Below the pieces are notes generated by a model, which worked only from the letters and a program-made list of their open reading frames with translations, was not told where the DNA came from and made no database searches. DNA of 64,000 nucleotides from Apus apus (lineage: Eukaryota; Chordata; Aves; Apodiformes; Apodidae): contig NC_067301.1 in the NCBI RefSeq assembly GCF_020740795.1, forward strand, positions 3,968,001 through 4,032,000. Reading direction: 5' to 3'. How positions within the stretch are numbered: the first letter of the stretch is position 1; every line of letters begins with the position of its first letter. A program made the translations under genes and the position numbers. Shown here one piece after another: positions 23,033 to 38,000 of the stretch.

Positions 23033-26000
23033 GTAGGGCCGGGCGGGCGGGAAAGGCTCCGCGCGGGGCTGCCCGGCCCCGCCGTGCGGGAACGGCCCTG
23101 GCGGGGTGCGGGGAGGCCGGGCGGGCGAGGCGGGGCTTGGGGCTCCCGGCCGGCAGCTCCCGTTGTCCCCGTGGTTGGCATGGGTGAGGAGAAGCGCCCT
23201 CCAAAAAATTTGCCAGCGGCGGCAGAAACTAGTAGGTAAATGGCGGGCACGTTTTCCCGGATCGCCTGGCATCGCTCGGCTTCTTTGTGTGCCTGCGCTG
23301 AACGCCAAGGACCTCCCTGCTGCGGGAGCTGGGCTGGAAGAGAAGTATCGTTTCCCTTCCTCCAGCGCGTGGTCCGGGGGCTGTTCCTGGCGGCAGTGCC
23401 GAGATTGCTGAGGGCTCGGGGCTTCCCTCGGGGAAGGAGCCTGTTTTGCTTCTTGCGGCGGTCGGTGGTCGTGCAGGGTTAACGCGTGATTGCAGGGGGA
23501 ACGGTGGGAGAGGGGTGTGGAATTAACAGCGCTGTTAGTGCGGGGCTCGAACTCGGGGAGATTGCAGAGAAGTGCAAGTTATTAGCGACCAAAAATCTTT
23601 GGTTTTTAATTACACTCTGCGTTTCTGACCTTCGAACAAATTTAGACAGATCGGTTGGAAACAAGGTTTGAAAAGCGTCGGGGTACAGATGTTGTAAAAG
23701 GAGTAAAGCTTCATTTGACAGATTTTAATCTAGCATATCCTGAAATGAAGTGTATGGAATCAGAAGCACTTCAGCGTGTGTCACAGGACAGGCTTGAGCA
23801 GACTGCTGCTTCTGATGGAGAAAAAAGAGGTCCCAGGGGCTCCTTAAGGTTCACTTCAAGTTTACGCTTTGAAATGAAGCATATTTCTACATCCACAGTA
23901 AAATACTTGTTTGCTCTAAAGCATTTGCTGTGTATGTAACTGTCTAAATGGTCTGTGATACACTAGTCTGTACACACGACTTGGCATTTCTGTGGCATAT
24001 TTAGAGCAGCTAAGAAATACTAGTGGCCTAAAGCAATCCTCAGAGAGGCAGGCAGCATTTCTTTGACCCAATTGAGGCTAACAGGCCTTTTGAGGGAAGA
24101 GATTGGATTTGTTTTGCCCAAGTTCATCGAAAGGTCTCTGGAATGGGCAGCATTTATTGGCTAAGTCCTTGAAAACTGCTGTTGAGTGGTAAATATTTTC
24201 AGGGGATGACCTTGATAGTTCTTTGGGGCTATGTGTTTGTTTTTCTCAATACTATTCTGATATTATCTTGGTTAAATGAATCTTCCAAAGTCATCAAGGA
24301 GGGCATCTTTATAAAGAACTGATCCAAACATAGACATAATACTGCCTTTGCTGTTACGCTTTGTTTTCAGCCTGATTTTAAAAAAAAAAAGAGCATTTTT
24401 TTCATTTAGTTGAGAAGCCTGTCAGAGATGCTGAGATGGCAAAAAGAGGCACCTTTTCCTGCCCTGATGGCTGATATTCTCCAGAGTGTTAAAAGTTGCT
24501 ACCTCCCCAAAGGTGCTGCTTCACAGAAAATGGCCTTTGAGGGAGCCAGCACAGGACATGGGTCTGTGTCCCTGCCTAGGTCCTCTTCCAGCAGTCCACT
24601 AAAAGTGTGGTCTTAAGTGTGACCTTCAGTTTAGGTATAAATGGGCAATAGTGGAGAGTGTTGGGAGTTGGAAGGAACATAAATTCCTTCTTGGGTTACA
24701 TGAGAGACACAGAGTAGTTGCTAACCAGTGTTTGTCAGTGGGTATGCCTGCACTGTGTGCAGGACAGAAAGCTTGACAGCAAAATAAGAGTCTGATAGCC
24801 TTTCACAAAGGAACGTTTTGTCTGAGCAGTATCAGACATTCAGGTGTTGATCTCATGACTGAGTTCACTCCAGGTATGTCCCCCCAGTGTTGTCTTAAGG
24901 AAAGATCTACCTGCAAAACAATTTTTCCAAACTCAACTGTTAGCAGAACCTCTCTAAGCAGTAAGTACTTCAGTTACTTCGTGCTGTTCTGGTTTTATCT
25001 TACAGGGTGGTTCTTTGTCAAGTGAAGTGAATTCAAGTTCATACAGTGTTAGATTATAAACTCCTTAGAAATTATTTGCCTAGTGTTTTGCAAGGGATCA
25101 AGCACATGGTAAATGCTTACATGGGTTTTGTGTTGTCTCTCTTCTCATAACAGAATGACTTCAGAAGCAGTGTGTGCTCTAGTTTATGGTGTTCAGCTGC
25201 TGCCTGATTTTAGTCAAGGTGTATATATAGTTCCAAAGTCCTTAAATCCGTGTATGAGAATCTTTCCAAGTGCACTACTTGTTTTTAAAGTTCTGCCCAA
25301 TTAATATAAAATTAGCACTCTACCTACGTGTTCTCCCCTGAAGTTACCCTCCCCCTTTCCTCCTCTCCCTTCCTTTTTTTTTTTCTTCTTTTTGCATCCA
25401 GCAGGTTGGGAACTTCTAATTTTTTGCACCTATTTCTATGGCAACAGATAAGAGGTTCACAAAAGGGTTATTGCTTTTTATCCTAAATAATCCAGGATTT
25501 AGCAATTTCCTTTTCATAGGTTGAGAGAAGGAAAGGCTGCTGTTTAACCTTTGGTAGCACTTCCTCAGCCTGAAGAGTGAGAAATTGAATCCTTTTTGGA
25601 AAAGATGGAAAGGTCTGGAGTATAGTAAGGATTTGGTCTCTGATATTAGCAAGTTCTTGGATAGGGTTTAGCATTGGGGTTTTTCTTGTTTTATAGCATG
25701 CATGCTTTACTGATTTTTTGGCCTGTGCTTTTCAGTTTTGTGTTATCCTTGAAATTAGTTTTTCTACCTATTCTGTCATGTCATGGAAATTAGAGAGAAG
25801 CTGCTGGTGGGCAGAGGCTGCAGTGTGGCCTGTCTTATTTCCACAGGTGCCAGAGGATGGTGCTGGAGTGGCACAAAGGTGGGATTATAGCACTTCGTAC
25901 AGTACAGGGGACCTGTGCAATAAGAGGGTGGAGTTGGTGATGCTTGCTGTCCAAGTCTGTGCTCAGGATTTGTGTTTTGGTGGTTAATGTGCTGAACCCT

Positions 26001-29000
26001 GTGCCTTATATTTCCATACCTTTTACATCTTTGATAGTGAGATGAAACTAGTACCAGCAGGTGTTGCTGTCCATCCTTCATATGGTTTGCTTGGCTTTTG
26101 GACAGTGGTAGCTCCTGAATAACTTGGACTAGCTACCTAGATTTCTGTCTGGTTAAACTTTTTTTTCCTGTCAGTGTTAATGGTGGTATTTTTAACTCAG
26201 ATCACTTACTGTTTTGAGCCCCCTTGGCAATGAAGAGCAGTGAATATTCATTTTAAGAGTGTGTGGGTGTATGCATCTATTTTGAGATGAGAATCTGTCA
26301 CCCTAGTAGCTCCAGCCATTTTCTTTCAGCATCTGGCAGGGAATCCTCTGATCACTCTAGCTTTTTAGGCTTCTTTCAGGTGCTTCGAGCTTATCCTTGT
26401 CATTAGAACTTAAACAGGAGGCCTAAGCATTGCTTGAGGGTTTGGTATTTTATCAACCAAGTTTCAATACATGGTCTGTGGAAATCAGAGTGGGGAAGAA
26501 TCTTAATTGTAGGCATCCAGCTACAAAGGGGAGAGCCAGCTCAAGGGGAGAACACCTGCTGTTTGGTTGCGGAGTGCCAGGCAACATTTCTGCAGCATTC
26601 AGATGATTTAGCACAGAGTATTGTGGCAGCAGAGGACCTTTCCTAGAGCAGGAAGTAGAGAAGTTGCTCTCAACTGGTGAGCAGTTTATCTACTGTTAGG
26701 TGCTTTCCAGGTCCACAGTGAGACTCCCTGCTCCATTGCTTTCAGTGCTGCTTTAGAAGTTGTGCAGTGACAGGCACGCTGAAGGGGTTTGGCAGCCAAC
26801 AGGGCTGGTGGCAGCTGGGTCCATCTGTCTGCATAGCTGCCCTAGTGAGTCCCTGCCTGCATTTTGCCTAAACAGCTGCCCTCCCTTGGAGGTGCAGTTG
26901 GGATGGGTTTGGATAAACCCAGTCAGGTGGGCTGTGTTGCCTTGACCTGCCAGGAAGGTTCCTCTTGGGTGTTGCACTGGGCTTCAAGACAAATGCAGAC
27001 CTCCTTTAGGAGGCAGACCAGGACAGGCCACTGAAGTTCTTTGTTCAAACATCTGACAACCTGTTGCAATGGGGCCACCTCATAGTTGTTTCTCTTGTTG
27101 TGACTGTTCTTTTAAAGAGATTTAATAAACAAGGGGCTCATTGATCCAGGTCATTAATCTTTGTTACTTTGGTTCCAGTTCATATAACTGGGGAAGACAT
27201 GTCCTCAGTTCCTTCTTCTGTATCCTAAAGCTGAAGAAACAGCTATTTACAGTGCCTGAAACTTGGGATAATTTGTTATGCCTTTGTATTTGAAAAATTT
27301 TGTAGCAAGCTGGTCAGACAAATATGTAACCATGAGCCCATCTCCTGGGTTTCTGATCACCCTCATGTGCAGTTCTTGTGGATCATAACTTTCATTTCCA
27401 AGAAGCCTGTGCATTAGGCAGCAACTCTGTTGGACCCTTTGCATATACTGCTCATTATAGAGAGGACTTGCACCCCCAGAAATGCTTCTGAAAAACGGTA
27501 GGGTGGGTTATTCATGAGGTTGTTGTTAAAGCTCTGGCAGGTCCGTGGTACAAAGAGATACGAGCATCAGGCAGAAATTTTTCATCTCTCAAATGACAAC
27601 TCTGACTCGTACTGTTAAACATTCTGAATGGGAAGATGGATTGTTATTCCAGCCTCTCTTGCATTCCCATTTGAAAGCCATTGCTTTCCCCTACATCAGC
27701 TGAATACAGTGCTTGTGCCTGACACATTTCCTTTCCTAACAGGAAGAAGCCCACGCATGTGACAGTGAACTGCTGGTTCTGCAATCAGGACACGGTGGTG
27801 CCGTACGGGAACCGCAACTGCTGGGACTGCCCCAACTGTGAGCAGTACAATGGATTCCAAGAGGTACTGTGACATGTTGCTTGAAGGAGGCTGGGAAGGT
27901 GCATGCCCAGTGCAATATCTCTAAGGATGGTTTTGTATTTTGGGAAAGCTGAATTGCTTTATTTAGAGTATTAAGTAACAAAACCAAAAATCTGTGACCA
28001 CCAACTGCTTGCAGTAGGTGTACAGAGCAGTGGATAGGAGAGAAGAATAATTTTGTTTCTTCTTTTACATATTTCTTTTATTACATAGGTGAATGCATGG
28101 AGTGTAGAGCTTAGGGTTTCTTGTTATCAACCAGAGGATACCTAACTTTGGCTTTATGATCTCATGTTTGCCTTCCCTCCTGCCTCCCTTTTTGCTTCTC
28201 GGCAGAATGGAGACTACAACAAGCCCATCCCTGCTCAGTACATGGAACACCTTAACCATGTTGTGTCAGGTGCTGCAACTTTCTGTGATCCTACCAAACC
28301 ACAGCAGTGGGTGAGCAGCCAAATTCTGCTTTGCAAGAAATGCAACAACCATCAAACCACAAAAATCAAACAGCTGGCTTCATTCTCGCCAAGGGAGGAG
28401 GTGAGTGTTTGTTAGGAACTTTGTCCAAGGCATTCCAATGCATGTATCTACTATTCCTGCTCTGTGTAATTCCGTGCTGCAGCCTAGTAAGCAGGAGAGA
28501 GGAATTTTTCAGTGTGCTGTGGAATGATGCTCCTGTAGTTTTCAGAAACAATATATGGCACTCCCGTGCAGAGGTTACTGATTAATGTTGCAAACTTCCC
28601 TAATCATATTCCAAAGCCAGGATTCAATGACCTGTTCTAGGTGGGTCCTCGAAATTGAAGCTTGAGCCCAAAACCAAACTTGCCCATTGGTGAGATCAGC
28701 CTACAACTTCAGTACTTAACACTGACCCAGCTGAGCTTACACACAGGCACAATAACCCATTAGTCACCTTAAAGTCTTAATAGATTTTGTTTTTCCTGAG
28801 GCCTTGACTTTGCTTTTACTAGTGGAGAGGGAGAGGAATCCTGTGCAGCCACATCATCTCCCTGCTTAGGCATTTATGCCTAGGAGGAGAAAGGAATTTT
28901 ACAGTTACAGCAGCAGGATTTCCTGCTCAGCAGCTTCTTGGCCCTCCCATTGCTTAATGCACATGGAGGATAAGATAGTGGGGTTTCTTCCTCACAGTTT

Positions 29001-32000
29001 TATGGCTCCCCAAAGTTCCATGCAGAGAATTTAGTGCTGCAGACTTGAGCTTTCAACCATGGTCAAGCCTTGAGGTTATAGGACTGTGCTGTAGTGGGAT
29101 GCATTCATCCTCTGAGTTGCCTCTTCCAGTCTGCTTTCTGTAATTGTAATGAGTTTAATCGGGGTGACTCCCAGATAATGCATTTAAATTTGATCATGCT
29201 TAATGAGAAGGAGCCTTTGGCTCCTTTGTAGGCATTCAGTGACCTGCAGTGTCTGTGCCAGCTGAGAGACACGGGACTGTGTTGTCCAGCGTGGTTCATG
29301 TGTGTGTCAGGGACAGCAGTGATGTGTCCACTGTAGTGATGCTGAAAAATGTACCTTTGGCCCTACTTACTGTCTGTTTTTACAAGTGCTATTAATGATT
29401 TATGGAGCTCATCTCACCAGGGCCTTCAAACTGTGACAGCCTTTGAGTCTGGGGCCCAGTTGGGGAAGGAGCTTGTTTCTCCCTTCTCCAGCACATGTGA
29501 AGGGACAACAGGTTTTTTGTGTCCCTTCATATGAGGAGGTGAAGAGCAAGTCTAGTTTTTTCTCTCATCATCTGTGTAGAGTTCATGAGATCTTGATAAA
29601 GACAGCAGAATTGGGCCGTAGAAATTCAACATCCCGAAACTGTGCCACAGCATTCTTCTCCGAGGGCTGTTTTGTCTCTTCTGGGACATAAAGGCTGAGT
29701 CAGCTGTGTGTGAAGTTGGTTGTGTGGCTGGCCTCCAGCTTGGTTCCTGTTCGAGCTTGGTCCCTGTTCAGGCTTGGTTTCAGGGAACTGTTCCTCTGGA
29801 GACTGGACACATGCCTTGCTCACAATGCCAGTAGCAAGCATGATAACCGATGAGGGGTCTCACCTACTTTTCCTCTCCTGTTCTGTCACCAGGGCAAATA
29901 TGATGAGGAGATTGAGGTGTATAAGCACCACCTGGAGCAGACCTACAAGCTGTGCCGGCCGTGCCAGGCTGCTGTGGAGTATTACATCAAACACCAGAAC
30001 CGGCAGCTCCGGGCACTGCTGCTCAGCCACCATTTCAAACGCCGTGAGACAGACAAGACCTATGCTCAGGTACCTGGAGTAGAGATGAGGGAATTCAGGG
30101 GGAAGTGCAGAGAACCAGGTAACTGCACCTGGCTGTGCTGCTGGGAAAGGAAGGCAGCAGCCTTTGGGCTCTCTAACCTCTAATTCTGGGAGGCTGTTGC
30201 GTGGCAAAAGTTTAGAAGAGCACAGGATAGTTGCCACAGATGCTTCTGATGTTAGCAGAAGGTTTTCTTCTTGCTGGTGTCGTTTAGTGCAGTTGCTAGA
30301 AGGTAAGGCTAATGTAGTAATAAGAACAGAGTGGAAGGAAAATAGTGGAACAGGCAGAAAAGTGGAGGTAGGTAAGATAATTTATGAGTACAGTGCAGGA
30401 AACTACGTAGTACAGGGGGGGAAAAGAAATAAGACCAATGGGAAGAGGGTTATGACCTTCTCCTTGCCTCAGTGCCCAGCCTGACCTTGGCTTCTGCTCA
30501 TAGCTCTGCTGTCTCCAGCATCCCACGTGGTGTCAGCTCAGTATACAAACTTACAAGGACTTGAGCAAACCTGTCCAGTAAACCATACAGTCTGGAAGTG
30601 TTTCACAAAGCACCATTTCAAAACCTTACTTCAGCTTCTGACAAGGTGTTTCTCACTTCCTTTGCAGAATTTATCTCCATCCTCCTCTTCTGCTTCCATA
30701 ACCACACCACTTCAGGTGATATTCCTGCGGTTCTTGGCCTTCCTCAGCTGTGCATTCCTGGTTCTGATGGCCTTGTATGGGTCAGGCAATCCCTTCTCAC
30801 TCCGTGCAGCCGTCTCTGCTCCTCTCTCCTCTGCTCCAGCATCCATTCAGAACAGGACTGGCACAAGCTTACATGCAGACTTGGAAAATGGCACTTCAGT
30901 GACAGTGACAGGCTGGCGAGAGCTGCTCCTCCTGCTCCCAGAAAAGATGGTGGAGAACCTGAGTGCTGCATGGGCTTATGGGAAGAATCACCAGATTGCA
31001 GTTGCTGTCCTTGGGCTCTTCACCTGCTTGTTGGCCATGTTCTTAGCTGGGCGGATCAGGTGCGTGTGCTCTTTTCTTACGGTTCACTTAAAGGAAAGCT
31101 CCTTTTTGTTGGAGTTTTTTTGCCCTGTCTTGGGTTCAGCATGTGCCAGAATGGCACAGATATCACTGAGTGGCACAGTTCGTGTTATGCTTTCGGTTGC
31201 CAGTCGGCTGGATGGAGACAGCAGAGTTTGCTTTGGATCTGTGCCTTGATTCATTCAATTTAAGCTTGAATTACTGTGAATGAAAAGCTTCCTGTGCAGC
31301 TCTGAAAACAGAACTGATCTATTGAGGTTCTTCCCACAGCAGTGGGAAGGGCTGCAGATAAAACTGTAGTAAGAGACAGAACATAGCCTGCTAAGTCAGT
31401 GTTCCCTCCCCACTTTTTCCCCACCTTTCCTCTCCTTGATTAGGACCAAGGGGCCCAGTGGTGTTTCACCTCTTACCTTGTGTCTCGTTTGGTTTCTCTT
31501 TGGCATTGCAGGCTCCGGAGAATTGATGCGTTTGCTTCAGTCTTGTGGTTCGTAGTGATGAGTCTGCATTTGGCTGAGAGGTACCTGAAGACAGAAACCC
31601 CCAGCTGGCTGGACACAGCCAAGTTTGGCACCACGTCCTTGTGCTGCTTGGTGGGCTTCACTGCAGCAGTGGCCACGCGGAAATCAACGGGCCAAAGGAG
31701 ATACCGGCCCCGAAGGTCAGAGCCAGAGCAGTGACGCTGGGGGAAGGAGGAAAAAAAGCCTTGTGAACTCTTTGCGACTGGTGCTTCTCTCTCCTCTTTA
31801 TTTTCCCTTCCTGATTCTTTTTTTTTTTTACTAGATAAGCAGTGAAGATATTTTCTTCCTTCATGTATGTATTTTTTTTTTTCCTTTGTTTTTTTTTTCC
31901 CATCCTTGCTTCCCACTGAGCTGGCTGCTTGGAGCATTTCCACTGCTGGTGCTAGCCAAGGAAGCTACTCCTGCTGTCTTCATTCTCCCTTCCTCCTGAA

Positions 32001-35000
32001 TCCTCCGTCAGCAGTGCAAATATCCAACTTGCCCACAGCCAAATCTTCCAGCAGCTGCTTCACAAACTGCTCCATAAATACAGCCACCTCCTCCCCATTC
32101 TGCTCCTCCAGCCAAAGAGATTCTGGCTTCTCCTGTCCTTCTGGTTCTTCTCACTGCCTGTCCATTCTTAGCCAGTCACAGAGGAATCCTCTGCCCTGAT
32201 CCTCCATGGTGCCCAGGCCACCTTCAGTTTTCTAATGGTGCTGGTCATTTTTATTTGGAACTGATGGGAACTTGCCTCTGGATTCCAAGTCCTTGTAATG
32301 TGTGCTGTAGTAACACTGCATGGTGCACAGGCACACCAGGAGGGGTCCATAACCTGGTTCTTCCTGCCTTCCACTGTGTAGCATCACTTAACTGCATGCT
32401 CTCTCACTCTGCCCTTCTCCTGTGACTCCCATTTTAAAGGGAGAGGTTTCCTTAAGTGCTTTGGAATGCAACTTCAATAACTTATTTTAAAGGGTGCTTT
32501 AAAAGGTAATATAGCTCAGAGTGCCTTGATTTAATATCTGAAAGTACTCAGCTGTTTCAGGCTAAATTTTCAAATCTAGCAGTGGCTGTTGCTTTCTGTG
32601 GTGGTTTTCTTGGGGATTTTACCCACCCACCCCCACCATTCCCTAAGGAACATCTGCATAAAAGGACAACTGGAGAAAAACTGTGTGTCCCTCCACTCTC
32701 ATAGCCTTAAAAAGAGAAGAAATACAGGACTAACAACCACGTGGTACTACAGTGTATGAGCAGCTTTCATTGTACATCTCTACTTAGTCCTGTTTTCCTT
32801 ATCATTGAGAACAGAAATTAGGAGGATTTGCTACAGGGAGGGGTGGGAGCATCTGCTGTGGGGCTGCATGGCAATAGGATGGATTTTTCTTGTTATTTTA
32901 AGGGATTCTTTTTTCAAGTCTGGCATTAGTGCCAGAAAAAGGGGTCTGGAAATTGTGTCTGAGTTGAGTGCCTGGCAGTCTTCTGCTGCAAGCTGGGATG
33001 ACTGGATATTACTGTGGGGAGGCAGGAGCTTCCAGCTGCTTGGGGTTTTTGTAGGATTAACTTGTTGGGGCAGTTTAGGATAAGTAATCTGATTACCTTG
33101 TACTGTTTTTTGTACGGCACTCCACTGAGCTTCTCATCTGGATTTGGCTCTTTCAAGAAATAATAACATTGTTACAGGAGACACACTATTTTCTTCTCTT
33201 CAGAATAGCACAGTGGAACTTGCTACACTAGTTGTCTGTTATCAGTTAATTGGATGTTTGAATCTTCCTTTGTATAAAGTCTGAAATAATCAGAACGGAG
33301 CTCTCGCTGTGAAGTATCTGCTTATCCTGCTGAAGGATTCAGACACTACTGGATGCTGCAGATGCTGGTGAAATTATAGAAGTTTTTTTTAAAGGAAACA
33401 AAAGCTATTTCCTAACTTTTCATTGTTACTTTTCTTCAAACTGGTATTCATTGTGAAAGCAGAGAGGTAGCCCTAACAAAAGCCCTGTAGAGATTGGTTA
33501 ATAATAAGCCAGGTTGGGTGTATCATAAAAAGGTACAGCTCCTGGCTGAGGGACCATGGGCCTGTGACTAATGACTGACATGGGAAGGGGACACACAAAC
33601 CTTCTTCCCGTGTGTGCTCCCCTTTGGAACTTTCTTCTGGTGCCTTCAGAGAACTGCAATATGCTCCTCAAAGCAAACAGGACACCCTTCTCCATTCTGG
33701 TGCTTGTGGGTGATGCTCTGAGGGTTGTTCACTTACTTGTCCACAAAAGGAATCCAGCATCTGCAAAGTCTGGTTCCACTCTTAGTGTTCCCATCATTTA
33801 TCAATCCTGACCCAAAAGTTCTGTCTACCAGCTCACAGTCACAGATTGTTTCTTCTTCCAGCCTCAGACTTTTAAAGTGCTAACTAAGAACCATTATGTC
33901 CCCATTTTTCACTGAGACACTCTTTTATAATTTAGACAATTGTTTCAAATTAAATACTGCAAGAAGCTACATGACTTCATCAAAATAGGAGAATAAGCCA
34001 GCAGAAGTGTGCAGGGACCTCAGTGCTGGGCTAGACTTTCACAGTCATTCTGGTGCTTCTCTCCATTAGGAGATTTAGTAGGAAGTGTTCCTTAAAAATC
34101 CAGTCTTTTTTCTGTACCTGTCAGTCTGTTGCAGCAGGGATTGATGTTAAGACAGACAGTAAAGGTAAAAGGACAGCAAGTGGCAGGTGGGAAAAAAAGG
34201 GGGACAGTTCTGCCTGTGGATGTACTGTTGCTTTCCTTTCAGTGCAGTGATCACTGTAATGTTTTCATCCACTGCAGCAGCCCCTCCAACACCTTTTTTC
34301 TGCAGCCCATCTGCTGTTAGAAGTGAGGTAGACAAAGCCACCTAATGAAATGGATGCTAACCAAGCCCAGTGCCAGCTCTGCCATTCTCTAAATAAGCTG
34401 CACAGAAGACCCAGGAAACTTGGAGCTATCATGTCCATTAAGTGAAATCAGACATCTAGCCTTTTTTTTCCTCCCTTCTTCCTGCTTCAGTACTTAGATT
34501 ACTTCAGAACTTTCAGGTTTTCTTCATTAAGCTGACTGTAGGAAAAGACTGATATTTCTGTTTAGCTGTGATTGTCACCTGCACTTCTCTATAGAAGTTG
34601 GACTGAAAGTTCCTGCTGCTTCTAGTGCATGAACTTGCAGCCACTGGCTGTGGGAGAGGTGAGCAGTGACTCTTGCTCCTCTGCTGTCAAGTATGTCCAA
34701 GTGATGGGAGGAATCTCATGTTCAGAAGGATATATAGAGACTGCTAGAAGGAGAAGGGGTGTGACAAACTGTTAAAATGTGTGGGGATGGTCATGGTAAT
34801 GTCATGCAGGATTTTTAATGGCAATATATATTCTTTTTTAAAATAAGAATAAAATTAATCTGTCTACATTTTGCTCTGTAGCAAGGAACTTGTCAGCCTT
34901 TTGAGATATTTGCTTTCAGGAGCTGAGAGTCAAGGCTGTACTGAGTTTCACTTTGTCCTGTTTCATGTGGCCTCCTCTCTTCTGAGCAGCTATTTTCCTC

Positions 35001-38000
35001 CCTTTTTAGCAGCAGCATTGTTTTTTTTTTCTTTCAATTTTAAAATGCCCCATGTCTGATCCCCCTGGGGTCTGGAGCCTTTTATGATATTTTGCTATTA
35101 AGCCTCAACGTTGCTTTCCTGTATTTCATCTTTTATTCTCTGTTTGTTTTTCCTGTGCAATACTGTTGGGATGGGGAGGATACACACTAGATACCAGGAA
35201 AGGGCAGTTGGTAGAACTGTGGGAAGGAGTGGGGTTAACACTGTGAAGTCTGAATAATACTGTAAGAAATATTTTAGCTCTGTTGGCACAGCAAGTGCAA
35301 ATTTATACTGAAAGAGTTCAAAATCTTCTTGTCTGAGAGGTATGTTAACTGCAGCTGACATGCAAAAAAGGAATTAATTTGTCTTCACTTTATGCAAATG
35401 GATACAAATGAAATATATTTACAAGTTGCACTAATTTTATATGTCAGAACACCAGAAAGGTACTTTGTTTTATGGCCAGGCTGTACAACTGAAGCCCTGG
35501 TCCCTGTGGGGCCTTTTCCACAGGTTACAATTGAAGAATTTTGTACTCGGAATTGAAAAAAATTCAGAGGCAGAACAAAATATCAAAATACTAAATGAAG
35601 TGTGATTCAATTTTAATGCCAAAGAAGCTTTTGTCTTTGATCATGTGTCAGCTTATTTTCCCACTTCTTGGTGCCTCAGTATGTCTGTGCTGCTGCTTCT
35701 AAAAAGACCAAAAAACCTCAGAGCCTGAAAACCAAACTTGAGCAGTTGAATTTTTGGTCTTCTAGAGACTTTGATGCTGTGACAGTCTCTTTTCTTTCTC
35801 CTTTTTCACATGCTTTTTCTTGCATGATTTTGCTGAAGGTAAAGGATGATTGGCCTTTGGGAGGAGAGAGAAGAAAGTTGATTTTTCCAGAGGTGTTCTG
35901 ATTTATAAACTGCTGGTCCTCAATCTGTACCAGGTGTGTCTCCTTCCACAATTAGGCCTGAGAAAGACCACTCATAAGGTAGCAGTGTTTTACCGTTGAC
36001 TGTTTCTGGAGGAAAAAAAATAGCTAACCCAGCACTGCCTTTATTGAGACTGTTCTTGCAGTACCTGGTTTCAATTCCAACCAGACTGGTCTGAACACTG
36101 TGCTATGCTGTGGGCTCTGTGCAAAAGGTGCTTTGCCAACTTTGCATTTTTAACTTGAGGCTCAGCTAGGAAATAGCTCAGCGGTTAGTTATGCCATCTA
36201 ACTCTGCCTGGTGACTCATCCCACAACAAGGCCAGCAGAGGAAATGAAATGTGTGCTTCCAGCTCAGGTGTTTTGATGCAAGTCCAACATCTGAGCACAG
36301 TGCCACCCTCCTCCTGAAGCTGAGGTGCTATTTTGGGTGACATGTGGGTATTCATTTCCTTCTGCTGAGAAGAATAATAGCTAACTAACAAAGGGCTGGC
36401 AACTTACTAACACAGCTACAGAAAAATCATCCAGAACCACTTGATCAGTGCTTTGAGCTTCTTATTTTCACTTAGCTGCACTCTTATTTTGAGCCACAGA
36501 GGAACATGTGGTAACTTGTCACCAGATTCAGCTTTGTTGCCTGAGGATTCTCCCAGCCATGCAGGCCAGAGCATGCAAACATCTTAACAGTATTAGAGGA
36601 TTTTAGCCCAAAAGCCTTCGACTTCAGGTGCTGGTTTTTTTTACACTGGCCATATGCTAGCATCTGGACCAGAGGATGGTACTGCAGAATGGAGTAAGGT
36701 GGCAAGGGATTGGTAGTGGGTTTGTATGTCACTTGAGATCAAATCTGATCCAGCCCAAAGTGGATGGTGACTCTGGTCTTTCCTCCCACAGTGGCCATGG
36801 CTGATCTGCCAGCTCAAAACCATCTCATACCCTGCCCAGCAGAGCTGGGTGCATGAAGTTGATGTGGGTTGATGTGGATTCATTAAGTGCCTTTCCCTGG
36901 GGGAGAATTTTGTCAACAGTGTTGTCCACAACTTCAGTGGAACTCATACAGCTGCAACAGGGACAGCAGTGCCTGTATGTCTGCCAGTGCTTCTGTCCTT
37001 TGTTTGCCACCAGCCTGTGTGGCTGAACATACAAGGATCCTTGTGCTGCACTCTGAAATTTCCAAGCAGCTCTGCAGACTACAGGGAGGTTGAGGCAGAA
37101 CCCAGAGCTAGCAACCAAGTAAGCATCTCTGCTGCTGCTACTTCTGGTCTTCCTGAAGTCCTCGCTGAGATCAGTGCATGTAAACTGAGCCTTTGTGGCC
37201 CTTTACAATTATAAATACACTGTATCCCGTTCTCTCCTTCCTGTTAACTCCTCCTTTCCTACATCTGTGCTTTGCATGCCCTAGTGAACTGAGCTTGGTC
37301 AGGGTGAGGGCAATATATAAAAATTGTTTAGTGTTTTTTTATTTTGGCTTTATGAGTATTTGTCAAGTATGCTAAAATCGTGTGGCACTAATAGTCATGC
37401 TTAGATACTATAGAAAGTGTGTATTGGTGTATTGTGGACATATTATTTATACTCTTATAAAAATTAATATTAATAGCCAGATGATGGCTCCAGACTGACT
37501 CCACTCATGAAAGCAGGGAGCTGTGGTGTATGGCTTTGCTTCAGTTGTCAAAGAGGTGCTGTTGACATTGTGTGTTGTCACATATAACCTGTCCCTTCCA
37601 GGTGTGCCATCACCTGTGAGAACACTTGGGGCCTCTCTGACCCTTAGCAGATGCTCTCCTGTGACAGGGGCAGTACTCAGTCCTGAAGCATGCCTCGAGT
37701 CATCCCCTGTAAAGCCTCATTTGGGACCAAAGCTGTCAGGTCCCCAGGCAGAGAAGAGATCCTCTGAATGTTTTTGTCATGCCAGCAAGACTGGATTTTG
37801 GTAGATGTGGGATGTTCATATACACACCCCCCCTACCTTTGTGCCTGTAGCTGGGAGGGAAGGCAAAATTGATGCCAAACATCTGTCTGTGTTCCAGAAG
37901 GTGTTAGTGCAGGGCCTGTCAGCTGGAGCATTTTCAGCTTGAATTCAACCCTCCTTTTCCATCCAAAGCAGGGCAATGTGTAGAAGAAAAGAATTCTTAT

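Larger units (their letters stand above)
22600..23180 (+). promoter_or_regulatory. TMEM201: CpG-island promoter of TMEM201
   Basis: This very GC- and CpG-rich block surrounds exon 1, with GC boxes (GGGGAGGGGCGGAGC near 22818) and no TATA box. It covers the presumed transcription start and the first coding exon. Confidence 0.8.

Noticed and set aside
36172-36230. tRNA-like A-box (TAGCTCAGCGGTTAG) in TMEM201 intron 6
   Set aside because: The D-stem does not close, no GGTTCGAAT-type B-box follows at the right spacing, and no acceptor stem forms. At most it is a decayed tRNA-derived SINE head.
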